From positions 434,001 through 498,000 of the forward strand of contig JAPDNP010000001.1 of NCBI GenBank assembly GCA_025989215.1: DNA of 64,000 nucleotides, written 5' to 3'. Made by a program: the position numbers and the translations under genes. Shown in pieces: positions 53,119 through 62,652 of this stretch. Source of the stretch: Neisseriaceae bacterium JH1-16. Lineage in GTDB: Bacteria > Pseudomonadota > Gammaproteobacteria > Burkholderiales > Chromobacteriaceae. The notes under the pieces were generated by a model. It was not told the DNA's origin. It made no database searches and saw only the letters and a list, made by a program, of their open reading frames with translations. How positions within the stretch are numbered: the stretch's first letter is position 1; each line of letters opens with the position of its first letter.

Positions 53119-54216
53119 CTAGTCGCTGTCTGCCAGCACCGTCTCGCCGTGGTGCAGCGCCAGTGCATAGCGCGTGGTGTCGGTATGGCGGGCGATCAGT
53201 TCGGCCAGGCGCTGCGAGTGGGTGGTCACCCATAGCTGGCTGTAGCGGCTAGCTTCGGCGATCAGGTGCGCCAGCGCCGGCAGCAGGTCGGGGTGCAGGC
53301 TGTTCTCCGGCTCGTTCAGCGCCATGAAGGCCGGCGGGCGCGGGCTGAGCAGCGCCACCGCGAAACACAGGAAGCGCAGCGTGCCGTCGGAAAACTCGCT
53401 GGCGTCGAGCGGGCGCAGGATGCCGTCGCGCAACATCTGCAATTCGAAACGCCCCAGCGGCGCCACCACCTCGAACTGGCAACCCGGAAACGCCTCGCCG
53501 ACGATGCGGGTGAGCAGCTCGTGGTCGCCGATCTCTATGATGGTCTGCCAGGCCGCCGCCAGGTCGCGACCGTCGTGCGCCAGCACCGGGGTGCGGATGC
53601 CGACCTGCGGTGCGCGCACTGGCGAGCCGGGCCACACCGCGAACTCGTGGTAGAAGCGCCATTGGCGCAGCGTCTCGCGCACGATCGACACCTCGGGGTA
53701 GAGGTGGGGCTCGGACAGTTGGCCGAACACCGACTCTTCGGGCTGCAGTCGTGCCGCGTAGCCGGAGCGTACCCCTTCCACATTGATCAGGCTGGCGCTC
53801 TGGTTGCGCCGCTCCAGGATCAGCGCCGACGGTCGCCGCCCCGAGGCGGTCAGCCACAGGGTTTCCTCTTTCACCAGCGGGTCGAGTGCGAACAGGCTGC
53901 GGGTCGGTTCCGGATAGCCGACCTGCAATTCGTAGGCGTAGTCGTCCATCTGCGCCGCCAGCGTCATCCGGCGTGGCGCGCCCGCCTTATCGCCGCGGCG
54001 TTGTCCGCCGGCCCACATGGTCTTCTGGATGCCGCCCTCGGCCGCCAGCGCGGCCGATAGCCGCCCCTGTGCCGCTTCGGCCAACAGCCGCACCGCCTTG
54101 TACAGATTCGACTTGCCGCAGCCGTTCTGGCCGACGATGACATTGAGTGGGCCAAGCTCCAGCGTCAGCTTGCGGATGGAACGGTAGCCCTGCAGTGTCA
54201 GGGTCTGGATCGGCAT
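53119..54216 (-). CDS. AAA-family ATPase, RecF/SMC-like
   Basis: This 365-residue protein has Walker A Gly29-Gln-Asn-Gly-Cys-Gly-Lys-Ser36 and a late Walker B-like Leu-Asn-Glu-Pro-Glu-Asn-Ser-Leu-His-Pro, where Asn replaces the usual Asp before Glu. The N-terminal Gly-Tyr-Arg-Ser-Ile-Arg matches the AAA15/21 group of stand-alone SMC-like ATPases. Some act in phage defence or DNA repair with a partner nuclease, but no partner gene is adjacent. Its cellular role is therefore unknown. Confidence 0.85.
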   Translation of the reverse strand: MPIQTLTLQGYRSIRKLTLELGPLNVIVGQNGCGKSNLYKAVRLLAEAAQGRLSAALAAEGGIQKTMWAGGQRRGDKAGAPRRMTLAAQMDDYAYELQVGYPEPTRSLFALDPLVKEETLWLTASGRRPSALILERRNQSASLINVEGVRSGYAARLQPEESVFGQLSEPHLYPEVSIVRETLRQWRFYHEFAVWPGSPVRAPQVGIRTPVLAHDGRDLAAAWQTIIEIGDHELLTRIVGEAFPGCQFEVVAPLGRFELQMLRDGILRPLDASEFSDGTLRFLCFAVALLSPRPPAFMALNEPENSLHPDLLPALAHLIAEASRYSQLWVTTHSQRLAELIARHTDTTRYALALHHGETVLADSD

Positions 54217-54429
54217 GGGGCTTCCTTGCTAGGCGCGGCGGTTCCGTTCGGGAGCGGAGCCGCCGCTGCGTGTTCGGTAAAAACGACAGACCGGCCGGCG
54301 CGCTAGCGGTTCCATCCTGGCGGGCGGCAGCCGGAATCGCAGCCAAGACCCGGCGCATAGGCAGGCAGGCCAGGGGCCGTCATCGGCTGGACCCGCGGGC
54401 GGCGCAAACGGGCGGGGGAGCGGATGCGC

Positions 54430-55350
54430 TCAATCGGGTCGGGGCAGCAGGCCGCTGAAATCCTCTTCCTGCGACATCAGGGTCAGTAACCAGCTGCGGA
54501 ATGCCTGCACCTTGGGCTGCTCGGCGCGGTCTTCCGGATAGATCAGGTAATAGCTCCACTCGGTTTCCAGCACCGTGTCGAACGGGATCACCAGCCGGCC
54601 GCGTTCCACGTCGTCGCGCACCATCGATAGCTGGCCGAGCGTCACCCCCATGCCATTGGCGGCGGCGTGCAGCGCGTATTCCAGCGTGTCGAAGGTCAGG
54701 CCGCTGTTCGGGTCGACCCGGGTGGCGCCGGCCTGGCGCAGCCATTGCCGCCAGCTGTCGAACTCGCGCCAAGGGTGCAGCAGGGTGCGGTAGGCCAGGT
54801 CGTTCGGCTCGCGCAGCGGATGCGGGCCCTCCAGCAGCGCGGGGGAGCAGACCGGCACCAGCAGCTCGCGGCTGAGCCGTTCGGCCACCAGGCCGGGCGG
54901 CGGCTCGTCGCGGTCCATGCCGATCAGCGCCAGGTCGCATTCGGCACGGTTGAACGGCATGTCATGCTGCAATTGGCTGATCAGGTGCACGGTGAAGGCC
55001 GGATAGCGCGCCTGGAAGTCGGGCAGGTTGGGCAGTAGCCAGCGCATCGCCATGGTCGGCGGGCAGCGCACGCGCAGATCGCTCTGGCGCACCATCAGCG
55101 TTTCGCTGGCCTCGTGCAGCAGGCGGAACGCCTCGCGCACCGGGCCCAGCAGCGCCAGGCCTTCGGCGGTCAGGCTCAGGCCGCGGGCCTGACGTACGAA
55201 CAGCGGGATGCCGTAGAAGGCTTCCAGCGTCTGGATCTGCCGGCTCACCGCGCTCTGGGTCAGGTGCAGTGACGTGGCCGCGCGGGTGAGCGACAGGTGT
55301 TCGGCTGCGGCGATGAAGACGCGCAAGGCGTTGAGGGGAGGGAGGCGCAT
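54430..55350 (-). CDS. LysR-family regulator, GcvA-like
   Basis: This 306-residue protein opens with Arg-Leu-Pro-Pro-Leu-Asn-Ala-Leu-Arg-Val-Phe, the standard GcvA-group start, so ATG 55350 is preferred over 55383. The helix-turn-helix (Leu-Thr-Arg-Ala-Ala-Thr-x-Leu-His-Leu-Thr-Gln-Ser-Ala-Val-Ser) and effector domain are complete. It is divergent from the MATE exporter gene and may regulate it. The 213-bp gap after its stop holds nothing I recognise. Confidence 0.88.
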   Translation of the reverse strand: MRLPPLNALRVFIAAAEHLSLTRAATSLHLTQSAVSRQIQTLEAFYGIPLFVRQARGLSLTAEGLALLGPVREAFRLLHEASETLMVRQSDLRVRCPPTMAMRWLLPNLPDFQARYPAFTVHLISQLQHDMPFNRAECDLALIGMDRDEPPPGLVAERLSRELLVPVCSPALLEGPHPLREPNDLAYRTLLHPWREFDSWRQWLRQAGATRVDPNSGLTFDTLEYALHAAANGMGVTLGQLSMVRDDVERGRLVIPFDTVLETEWSYYLIYPEDRAEQPKVQAFRSWLLTLMSQEEDFSGLLPRPD

Positions 55351-55558
55351 GGTGTGAGCGGGTCGGGTGTGTTGGCTAGCCATGAGGTTTTTGCATGGCT
55401 GGTATGCATATTACTGTTTTGTCATTGCTTATGACTGTCCGTAACATCCCATAAAACCTGCCAAAAACAAAATGGTATCGATCTTTATGTTAGCTCTCCT
55501 CAAAAGCAGGCTGTTATTCCTGCAGACCCTATTCATTTTCAAGCGATGCGGCACGGTC

Positions 55559-56890
55559 ATGGAAGATGGCCGCGCGATCATGGCGCTGGCGGTGCCGCTG
55601 GTGCTGTCGCAATTCGCCCAGACCGGCATCCTGTTCATCGATTCCTTGCTGATGGGCCGGCTCGGCCCGGCCGCGCTGGCGGGTGGTGCCTTGGCGCTGT
55701 CGGCCTACTATTTCTGTTTCATCCTGGCGTTCGGCGCGGTGGCGGCATCGGGCAATCTGGTGGCGCTGGCGCACGGCGCCGGGCGCCGCCGCGAGGTGGT
55801 GGCGGCCGCGCGCGCCGGCATCCTGCTGTCGGGGTTGTTGTCGCTGCTGATCGGCGTGGCGCTGTGGCATGCCAAGCCGGTGATGCTGGCGTTCGGCCAA
55901 CCTGCCGCCACTGCCGAGGTGGCGCAGGGCTTCCTGCGCCTGCTGGTGTGGGGCATGCCGTTCAGCATGCTGTTCTTTGCGCTGCGCGGCTTCGCTTCCG
56001 GCATCGGCAAACCCGGCCCGGTGCCTTTCATCACATTCAGTGCGCTGGCGCTGTCCGCCGTGCTGGGCTGGGTGCTGTCGCAATGGATCGGCGTGTACGG
56101 CATCGCGCTGGCGTCGGCGCTGACCTATCTGTACATGGGGGTCGCGTTCACGCTGGTGGTGACGCGCTACCGGGCGTTTCGCCGCTATCCGATCTTTGCC
56201 GGCTTCGATCGGCGCGACCTGGCGATCCTGCGCCCCCTGCTCAAGATCGGCCTGCCGACCGCCGGCACCCTGGGCCTGGAGAGCGGGTTGTTCAATGCCT
56301 GTGCCTGGCTGATGGGGGCGCTGGGCGCGGTGCAGCTGGCGGCGCACCAGAGCATGATGCAACTGGTGATCGCGAGCTTCATCGTGCCGCTCGGGCTGAT
56401 GTACGCCACGTCGATGCGGGTGGGACAGGCCGCGGGGGCCGGCGATTGGGAGCGGGTGCGTAGCATCGCGTTGACCGGCCAGGGCTTGGCATTCGCCTGG
56501 ACGCTGCTGACGGCGACCATACTGCTGCTGGCGCCCGAGCCGCTGATCGCCCTGTTCCTGCCGGACGGCCGCGCCAATGTGAACGAGGCGCGGGCAGTGG
56601 CGCTGAGCCTGGCGCCGCTGGCGGCGCTGCTGTGCCTGCTCGACGGCTGGCAGTCGCTGACCGGCGCGGTGCTGCGCGCGCTGAAGGATGCGCGAATCAC
56701 CATGGTGATCTACGGGGTGGGCTGCCTGGGCGTGGGTCTGCCGCTCGCCTGGTTGCTGTCGCGCCACGGCCTGGGCCCGGCCGGGGTGTGGTGGGGCATG
56801 TGCGCCGGCCTGCTGGTGGTGTGCCTGCTGCTGTACTGGCGATTCGAGCGCACCACCCGGCAGCTGCAACGCTTGCGGCCGAAGTTCTAA
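55559..56890 (+). CDS. MATE-family efflux transporter
   Basis: This 443-residue protein has about 12 hydrophobic helices in the duplicated MATE arrangement. Pro-Leu-Val-Leu-Ser-Gln-Phe-Ala-Gln-Thr and Asp-Ser-Leu-Leu-Met-Gly-Arg-Leu-Gly in the first helices are typical of NorM-like pumps that exchange cations for drugs or dyes. The frame extends to ATG 55472, but the extra 29 residues are atypical and neither start has a good ribosome binding site. It is divergent from the GcvA-like LysR gene. Confidence 0.85.
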   Translation: MEDGRAIMALAVPLVLSQFAQTGILFIDSLLMGRLGPAALAGGALALSAYYFCFILAFGAVAASGNLVALAHGAGRRREVVAAARAGILLSGLLSLLIGVALWHAKPVMLAFGQPAATAEVAQGFLRLLVWGMPFSMLFFALRGFASGIGKPGPVPFITFSALALSAVLGWVLSQWIGVYGIALASALTYLYMGVAFTLVVTRYRAFRRYPIFAGFDRRDLAILRPLLKIGLPTAGTLGLESGLFNACAWLMGALGAVQLAAHQSMMQLVIASFIVPLGLMYATSMRVGQAAGAGDWERVRSIALTGQGLAFAWTLLTATILLLAPEPLIALFLPDGRANVNEARAVALSLAPLAALLCLLDGWQSLTGAVLRALKDARITMVIYGVGCLGVGLPLAWLLSRHGLGPAGVWWGMCAGLLVVCLLLYWRFERTTRQLQRLRPKF

Positions 56891-57215
56891 GAGCCGCGAA
56901 CAAACCCTTGCTCGCGTCGTGTCCTGCCTTGCCGTGCGATTTGTACTACTGCGGCAGGGCGTCTAGCCAGGACCGTTTCTCCCGGCTTTGCTCGCGACGC
57001 TATTACCGGTTGCCGACCCGCGTGCAATGCGCCGGCTGTTCCCACTCCTTGCCCGCGGCAGTCAACGTCGCGGGCAAATCCATTCTGGCGGCCGGGCAAG
57101 ACGGAAAACCCTTAGAATCGGCAGGACAAGATCCGCGACCACATCCCGCCCTGTGCACGATCGTCCACTGGCGGAGCCGCCGGCAGGGGTGGTCAGCGAC
57201 GCCAAGGGGGAGTTC
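56891..57215. other. 325-bp gap between MATE and MocR-type genes
   Basis: I find no supported gene, tandem repeat or strong terminator here. Short frames carry no family similarity. A GGGGGAG ribosome binding site at its end serves the downstream gene. Confidence 0.5.
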
Positions 57216-58607
57216 ATGTTCAAGTTGGATGCCAGCTTGCCGACGGCGCTGGTGGTGCAGATCGTCGGGCATGTCAAAGCGCTGATCGACACGCAAAAGC
57301 TGCGTGCCGGCGCCAAGCTGCCGTCGATCCGCAGTTTTGCCGAAACGCACGGCGTCAGCGTGTCGACCGTGATCGACGCCTACGACCGGCTGGTCGCCGA
57401 GGGCTATCTGGTGCCGCGCCAGAACACCGGTTTCTACGTGCGCGGCTTTCCGCAGCGCGCTTCGGCCAACGTGGCGGGCGGCGCGCCGGATGTGCGCTTC
57501 GACTCCTTGTGGATGCTGCACAAATCCTGGGAAAACGGTGCGGCCGGACTCAATCCCGGCTGCGGCTGGCTGCCGGAAAAGTGGATGGACGACGACAGCT
57601 TGCGCCGCAATCTGCGCGCGGTGTCCAATCAGGCCGGCGAGCTGCTGACCGGCTACGGCGCGCCGCAGGGCTATCTGCCGCTGCGCCGCAAGATTGCCGA
57701 CCTGCTGCACGAGCACGAGGTCTATGCGCCACCCGAGCAGTTGCTGCTGACCACCGGCGCCTCGCACGCGTTGGGCCTGTTGGCGCAATACCTGGTCAAG
57801 CCGGGGGAGACGGTGTTCGTCGACGAGCCCGGCTACAGCATCCTGCTGTTTCATCTGCAGCGCTTTGGCGCGAACGTAGTCGGCGTGCCGTGGACCCCGC
57901 AGGGGCCCAATCTCGCGGTGCTGGAAACCCTGTTGCAACAGCACCGGCCGCGTGCGCTGTTCACCAATCCGCGGCTGCAGAATCCGACCGGCGCGTCGTG
58001 CTCGGCGGCCACCGCGCACAAGCTGCTGCAGTTGGCCGAACGCCACGATTTCGTCGTGGTCGAGGACGACATCTACGCCGAACTCGACCCGAGCGCGCGC
58101 CGCTCGCTGGCGAGCATGGACCAGCTCAACCGGGTGGTCTACGTCAACAGTTTCTCCAAGACCATCTGCGCCAGCCTGCGGGTTGGCTACATTGCGGGGC
58201 ACCCGGACCTGATCGACGACCTGACCCAGTTCAAGATGATGACCGGGCTGACCAGCTGCGGACTGACCGAGCGGGCGACCTACCAGATACTCACCGAAGG
58301 CCGGCACCGCAAACACCTGAAAACGCTGCGCGAACGGCTGCACGCCGCCCAACAGGCGACGCGACAGCAGTTGGCCGACGCCGGCTTGGAGTTGTTTAGC
58401 CCGGATGCGACGCCTGGCATGTTCGTCTGGGCCCGCCACCCGGCCCACGACGATGCCGCCGCGCTGTCCAACGAGGCGCTGAATGCCGGGATATTCCTGG
58501 CGCCGGGGCATCTGTTCTTCCACGACCATCGCCCGTCGCCCTGGCTGCGCTTTAATGTCGGCTACAGCGACGATGCGCGGTTGTTTGAGTTTTTGGCGCG
58601 GGCTTGA
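57216..58607 (+). CDS. MocR-type regulator (GntR helix-turn-helix plus aminotransferase domain)
   Basis: This 463-residue protein joins an N-terminal GntR winged helix (residues about 10-78; Leu-Pro-Ser-Ile-Arg-Ser-Phe-Ala-Glu-Thr-His-Gly-Val-Ser) to a class I aminotransferase fold. The PLP lysine is probably Lys315 in Ser-Phe-Ser-Lys-Thr. Such proteins regulate vitamin B6, GABA, taurine or amino acid genes in response to PLP adducts. GGGGGAG precedes ATG 57216. No divergent target gene is obvious; the MATE gene lies upstream on the same strand. Confidence 0.9.
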   Translation: MFKLDASLPTALVVQIVGHVKALIDTQKLRAGAKLPSIRSFAETHGVSVSTVIDAYDRLVAEGYLVPRQNTGFYVRGFPQRASANVAGGAPDVRFDSLWMLHKSWENGAAGLNPGCGWLPEKWMDDDSLRRNLRAVSNQAGELLTGYGAPQGYLPLRRKIADLLHEHEVYAPPEQLLLTTGASHALGLLAQYLVKPGETVFVDEPGYSILLFHLQRFGANVVGVPWTPQGPNLAVLETLLQQHRPRALFTNPRLQNPTGASCSAATAHKLLQLAERHDFVVVEDDIYAELDPSARRSLASMDQLNRVVYVNSFSKTICASLRVGYIAGHPDLIDDLTQFKMMTGLTSCGLTERATYQILTEGRHRKHLKTLRERLHAAQQATRQQLADAGLELFSPDATPGMFVWARHPAHDDAAALSNEALNAGIFLAPGHLFFHDHRPSPWLRFNVGYSDDARLFEFLARA

Positions 58608-58746
58608 GTGATTGGTAATGCGCTGCTAAGGCAGTCCAACGGAAGTCTCTATATGAAGCGCGCACATCGGTGCCGCCCAAATGACTACTTCTCGGCCAAA
58701 GCGGACATAGTCCAACAAAGCTACCCGCATCCACTTAGTGATCAGC

Positions 58747-58783
58747 AGCGGCCATTCGTCCCCTTCAATGACGAATGGCCGCT
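58747..58783. terminator. Strong hairpin between convergent genes
   Basis: Perfect 14-bp arms (AGCGGCCATTCGTC and complement) enclose CCCTTCAAT. It is followed by TTTCA on the plus strand and lies between the MocR-type and SRPBCC genes. Confidence 0.8.
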
Positions 58784-58898
58784 TTCACATTGGTAAGCAC
58801 CCATCGAGGTATCTAGCAATCTAAGGGTGCTTCAGGGGAAGCCTAAAATCCGGAATGCTGAATGGGACCGATACCGGATCAGGCTTTACGCGACCTCG

Positions 58899-59321
58899 TT
58901 ACGCTACTACCACCGAGAACCGCTTTGCCAGCTCGCTCAGGCCATCTTCATAGATGCCCTGGAAAAGTCGGCTAACCTCCTCGTCCGTTGCTCCATTCGG
59001 CGTAAATCTCCCGAACCATTCGACCTTGGCTGCATTCGGACCATTCTCACGTACGCGCAGGGTGGAGCGGTAGTCGACTACCGGGAACGGCGCTTCGAGG
59101 ATCGCGTAAGTGTAGCTGCGGTCCGCTTCGTCAAACGCCATCAGACGTTCGATAATCGCCGAGCCGGCAGGATTGCGCAGGCTGCGGATGCGGCCGCCTT
59201 CGCTCAGTTCGCTGTCCGGAATGTACGACAGCCAGTCGGGCAGGGCGCCGAAGCCGCCAATCAGTTGCCAAACCTGATCGGCCGACACGGGGAGTTCGAT
59301 GCTTGTGTGGGCTTGTGCCAT
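58899..59321 (-). CDS. SRPBCC-family (polyketide cyclase/MxaD-like) protein
   Basis: This 140-residue protein has the helix-grip START-like fold: Ser-Ile-Glu-Leu-Pro-Val-Ser-Ala-Asp-Gln-Val-Trp at the start, Ile-Gly-Gly-Phe-Gly, and a long C-terminal helix (Gly-Leu-Ser-Glu-Leu-Ala-Lys-Arg). These proteins bind hydrophobic ligands in a cavity. GGAG 9 bases before ATG 59321 selects this start over GTG 59327. It follows the aldo/keto reductase gene by 15 bp in an operon. Confidence 0.85.
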   Translation of the reverse strand: MAQAHTSIELPVSADQVWQLIGGFGALPDWLSYIPDSELSEGGRIRSLRNPAGSAIIERLMAFDEADRSYTYAILEAPFPVVDYRSTLRVRENGPNAAKVEWFGRFTPNGATDEEVSRLFQGIYEDGLSELAKRFSVVVA

Positions 59322-59336
59322 TTTCACTATCTCCAG

Positions 59337-60356
59337 TTAACGATCGATGGGCAGCGGTGCGTTGGCCGCGACGAGCCCTTGCTTGCGCATATCGAGCCAG
59401 AACTCGGCGGGGATCACGGTGTTCAGTGCGGCCTGGTCTTCCGCGATCCGCTCCGGACGGCTGGCCCCCGGAATGACCGCCGCCGTGGCCGGATGGGCCA
59501 GCGAGAATTGCAGTGCCGCCGCCTTGATCGGCACGCCGTAGCGGCTGGCGATGGCCTTGATCTTTTCGACCTTGGCGAGGATCTCCGGCGAGGCTTTCTG
59601 GTACTCGAAATGCGTCCCGCCTGCGAGCACCCCCGAGCTGTATGGGCCGCCCACCACGATGCCGACGTTCTGAGCGACAGCGGTCGGCATCACGCGTTGC
59701 AGTGCGCGCTCGTGGTCGAGCAGGGTATAGCGGCCGGCCATCAGGAAGCCGTCAGGCTGGGCTTCGGCGAGGCCCATGGTCAGCTCGATCGGCTCGACAC
59801 GGTTGACGCCCAGGCCCCAGGCCTTGATCACGCCTTCTTCGCGCAGCTTGGTCAGCACGCGGAAGGCGCCTTTGCGGGCGATTTCGAACTGCGCCAGCCA
59901 TTCGTCGCCGTAGAAGTCCTGGGCGATATCGTGCACCCAGACGATGTCGAGGCGGTCGGTGCGCAGGCGCTTCAGGCTGTCCTCGATCGAACGCAGGGTG
60001 GCGTCGGCCGAGTAGTCGTTGACCAGACGGTTGGGGCGGCCATATTCGAACAGCCCACCCTTTTCGCCGAGATCTCGTGCCGTGACGTCTTCGACTTCGT
60101 CGAGGATGAGGCGGCCGACCTTGGTGCTGAGCACGTACTCGTCGCGCGGATGGTTGGCCAGCACTTCACCCAGGCGCAGTTCGGCCAGGCCGGCGCCATA
60201 GAACGGTGCGGTATCGAAGTAGCGGATGCCGTGCTGCCATGCCGCCTCGACGGTGGCGGCGGCCTCCGCGTCGGGGATGTTGCGGAACATATTGCCGAGC
60301 GGGGCGGTGCCAAAACCCAGGACATTGCCGGCGGGCAGTTTGTCTTTGAGACTCAT
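59337..60356 (-). CDS. Aldo/keto reductase, D-threo-aldose dehydrogenase-like
   Basis: This 339-residue enzyme has the AKR barrel. Tyr-Phe-Asp-Thr-Ala-Pro-Phe-Tyr-Gly near residues 46-54 gives the catalytic Asp and Tyr, with Lys in Ser-Thr-Lys-Val-Gly near 79 and His in Val-His-Asp-Ile. It resembles D-threo-aldose 1-dehydrogenases and pyridoxal 4-dehydrogenases. It is divergent from a LysR gene 100 bp away and is followed by the SRPBCC gene. The substrate is not determined. Confidence 0.87.
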   Translation of the reverse strand: MSLKDKLPAGNVLGFGTAPLGNMFRNIPDAEAAATVEAAWQHGIRYFDTAPFYGAGLAELRLGEVLANHPRDEYVLSTKVGRLILDEVEDVTARDLGEKGGLFEYGRPNRLVNDYSADATLRSIEDSLKRLRTDRLDIVWVHDIAQDFYGDEWLAQFEIARKGAFRVLTKLREEGVIKAWGLGVNRVEPIELTMGLAEAQPDGFLMAGRYTLLDHERALQRVMPTAVAQNVGIVVGGPYSSGVLAGGTHFEYQKASPEILAKVEKIKAIASRYGVPIKAAALQFSLAHPATAAVIPGASRPERIAEDQAALNTVIPAEFWLDMRKQGLVAANAPLPIDR

Positions 60357-60456
60357 GATTTACTCCAGTTGTTTGAGAAAGTGAGGCCAGTCTAGGTTGT
60401 CAAGTTACGTCCGTCCAAGACATAATTAGACATACTTGAGTCGTTTGAGGTCTTAC

Positions 60457-61407
60457 ATGCTGGACATGCGTCAGCTTCAATACTTCGTCGTGGTCGCGGA
60501 GGAAGAGCACGTCGGCCGTGCCGCGGAACGGCTGCATATTTCGCAGTCGCCGCTCAGCCGCCAGATTGCCCAGTTCGAGGAAAAGCTGGGCTTGATCCTG
60601 TTCGAGCGCACCCAGCAACGCATCCGCCTGACGCGGGACGGACGTACCTTTCTGAGCGAGGCGCGCGCCTTCATGACGCACGCAAACAGGCTGGAGGCGC
60701 TGGCGCGGCGGCTGGGCAGGGGCGATGAAGGGGGGTTATGCATCGGCTATCTGGAAACCGCCATGCACTCGGGGGTGCTGCCCCGTGCGCTGAAGACGCT
60801 GCGGGGAGAGCGCCCGGCCGTGCACATTGCCTTGTACAGCTACCATTCCGCCGCGCAGCTGGAAGGCTTGCGCGAACGCAGTCTCGACGTGGCGCTGGTC
60901 AGCGAGCCGCCTGCCGCCGATGACGTGGATCTGGATTCGGTCCTGGTGCTGAACGACCCGATGCTGATGGCGGTGCCCGAAGACCACCCGTTGGCCGTAC
61001 AGCGGGATGTCACGGCCGATGACCTGGCGGCACAGCCTTGGATCGGGATGACGCAGAAGGAGGGCACATTGCGGCATGGTTCCTTCGTGGCCGCCTGCGC
61101 GAAGGCGGGCTTTGTCCCGGACATTACCGTGGAGGCGGCCGAGCCGCTGGCGGCACTGGGGCTCGTCGCGGCCGGGCTCGGGGTGACGATGATTCAGCAG
61201 AGCCTGCGCCATCAGGTGCCGGAAGGCGTCGTGCTGCGCGAACTGCCGTGGTTCTGTTATCACACCCCTCTGTGGGCCGCGTGGCACAAGATCAATCTTC
61301 GACCATTGGTGGGCTTCTTCCGCGAAATCTTGACCAGCGCGAACGCCATTCCCTTATCGTACGAAGACGAAACCAGAGTCCAACGTCCTGGCATGAGGGC
61401 AGAGTGA
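60457..61407 (+). CDS. LysR-family regulator, CatR/BenM-like
   Basis: This 316-residue protein begins Met-Leu-Asp-Met-Arg-Gln-Leu-Gln-Tyr-Phe, the CatR/BenM-group start. Its helix-turn-helix contains Arg-Ala-Ala-Glu-Arg-Leu-His-Ile-Ser-Gln-Ser-Pro-Leu-Ser-Arg. GAGG precedes ATG 60457. It is divergent from the aldo/keto reductase/SRPBCC pair and probably controls that pair, perhaps in response to an aromatic acid. It ends 34 bp before a strong hairpin. Confidence 0.88.
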   Translation: MLDMRQLQYFVVVAEEEHVGRAAERLHISQSPLSRQIAQFEEKLGLILFERTQQRIRLTRDGRTFLSEARAFMTHANRLEALARRLGRGDEGGLCIGYLETAMHSGVLPRALKTLRGERPAVHIALYSYHSAAQLEGLRERSLDVALVSEPPAADDVDLDSVLVLNDPMLMAVPEDHPLAVQRDVTADDLAAQPWIGMTQKEGTLRHGSFVAACAKAGFVPDITVEAAEPLAALGLVAAGLGVTMIQQSLRHQVPEGVVLRELPWFCYHTPLWAAWHKINLRPLVGFFREILTSANAIPLSYEDETRVQRPGMRAE

Positions 61408-61440
61408 CGGCAGGCAGGAAGGGAAGCACCGCGTAAATGG

Positions 61441-61466
61441 AAGAGCCATCCTTGGATGGCTCTTCT
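61441..61466. terminator. Bidirectional terminator hairpin
   Basis: GAAGAGCCATCC and GGATGGCTCTTC pair around TT, between the convergent LysR and old yellow enzyme genes. Confidence 0.82.
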
Positions 61467-61470
61467 TCGT

Positions 61471-62586
61471 TCAGGCTGCAGATTCGGCCAACGTGGGGTA
61501 ATCGGTCAGCCCACGCGCGCCGCCGCCGAACAGCGTGTCACGGTCATGCGGCGCGAGCGGAGCATCGGTACGCAGACGCTCGGGCAGATCGGGGTTCGCG
61601 ACGAACGGACGACCGAAGGCGATCAGATCGGCCCAGCCCGCGGCGATCGCTTCACGCGCCCGCTGTGCGGTGTATCTGCCCGCATAGATCAGCACACCGG
61701 GGAAGGCCTCGCGCAGCTTTCGTTTGAACTCCAGCGGCATCAGCGGCGCATCTTCCCAGTCCGCTTCCGCGATGTGGAGGTAGCCGATGCCGAGATTGCC
61801 GAGCAGCTTCGCGGCGGCGAGATAGGTCGTTTCCGGATCGTCGTCGACGCAGCCGTTCAGCGTGGTCAGCGGCGCAAGGCGGATACCGACGCGCGACGCG
61901 TCGCCGGTGCCATCGATCAGCGCCTGTGCGACTTCGCCGAGGAAGCGCAAGCGGTTCTCCAGCGAGCCGCCGTATTCGTCGGTGCGGGTGTTGGCGTTCG
62001 AATCGATAAACTGGTTCACCAGATAGCCGTTCGCACCGTGCAGCTCGACGCCGTCGAAACCCGCGGCCATCGCGTTGCGGGCGGCAGCACGGTACTGCGC
62101 CACGACCTCGCCGATCTCTGCAACGGTCAGCGCGCGCGGCACGGAGGCCTGGACGAAACCCGGCGTGCTGCCGTCTTCACCGGCGATGAACACGTTCACG
62201 CCGACGGCCTGGATCGGCGACGACGAGACGGGCTGTTGACCACCCAGCAGGCTGGTGTGGCTCAGCCGGCCGACGTGCCAAAGCTGCGCGAAGATGCGAC
62301 CGCCGGCGGCGTGCACGGCATCGGTGACTTTGCGCCATCCGGCGACTTGTTCGGGGGTGTAGATGCCGGGTGTCCACGCGTAGCCCTTACCGAGCGGCCC
62401 GATGTTGGTGCCTTCGCTGACGATGAGGCCGGCACTCGCGCGCTGCGCGTAGTACGCGGCCATCAGTTCGTTGGCTTCGTCGCCGGGCTGGCTCGCACGC
62501 GAGCGCGTCATCGGCGGCATGACGATGCGGTTCGGCAGAGTCAGCGCGCCGAACTGCAGCGGTTGAAACAGAGAGTCCTGGGTCAT
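61471..62586 (-). CDS. Old yellow enzyme family NADH:flavin oxidoreductase
   Basis: This 371-residue FMN barrel enzyme has Asn-Arg-Ile-Val-Met-Pro-Pro-Met-Thr-Arg near residues 18-27 and His-Gly-Ala-Asn-Gly-Tyr-Leu near 180-186, with the active-site His-x-x-Asn. Ile-Ala-Phe-Gly-Arg-Pro-Phe near 330 binds FMN. It resembles NemA/XenB-type enzymes that reduce activated alkenes, nitroesters or maleimides. Its start precedes nothing on the minus strand but the aldo/keto reductase gene 66 bp upstream, so a joint electrophile-detoxification operon is likely. Confidence 0.92.
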   Translation of the reverse strand: MTQDSLFQPLQFGALTLPNRIVMPPMTRSRASQPGDEANELMAAYYAQRASAGLIVSEGTNIGPLGKGYAWTPGIYTPEQVAGWRKVTDAVHAAGGRIFAQLWHVGRLSHTSLLGGQQPVSSSPIQAVGVNVFIAGEDGSTPGFVQASVPRALTVAEIGEVVAQYRAAARNAMAAGFDGVELHGANGYLVNQFIDSNANTRTDEYGGSLENRLRFLGEVAQALIDGTGDASRVGIRLAPLTTLNGCVDDDPETTYLAAAKLLGNLGIGYLHIAEADWEDAPLMPLEFKRKLREAFPGVLIYAGRYTAQRAREAIAAGWADLIAFGRPFVANPDLPERLRTDAPLAPHDRDTLFGGGARGLTDYPTLAESAA

Positions 62587-62652
62587 GATGCTTGTCCTGT
62601 CGGGACCCGCGGCCTGTCGGCCGCGGACGGTCTTAAGAGAATGCCGGTGCGA

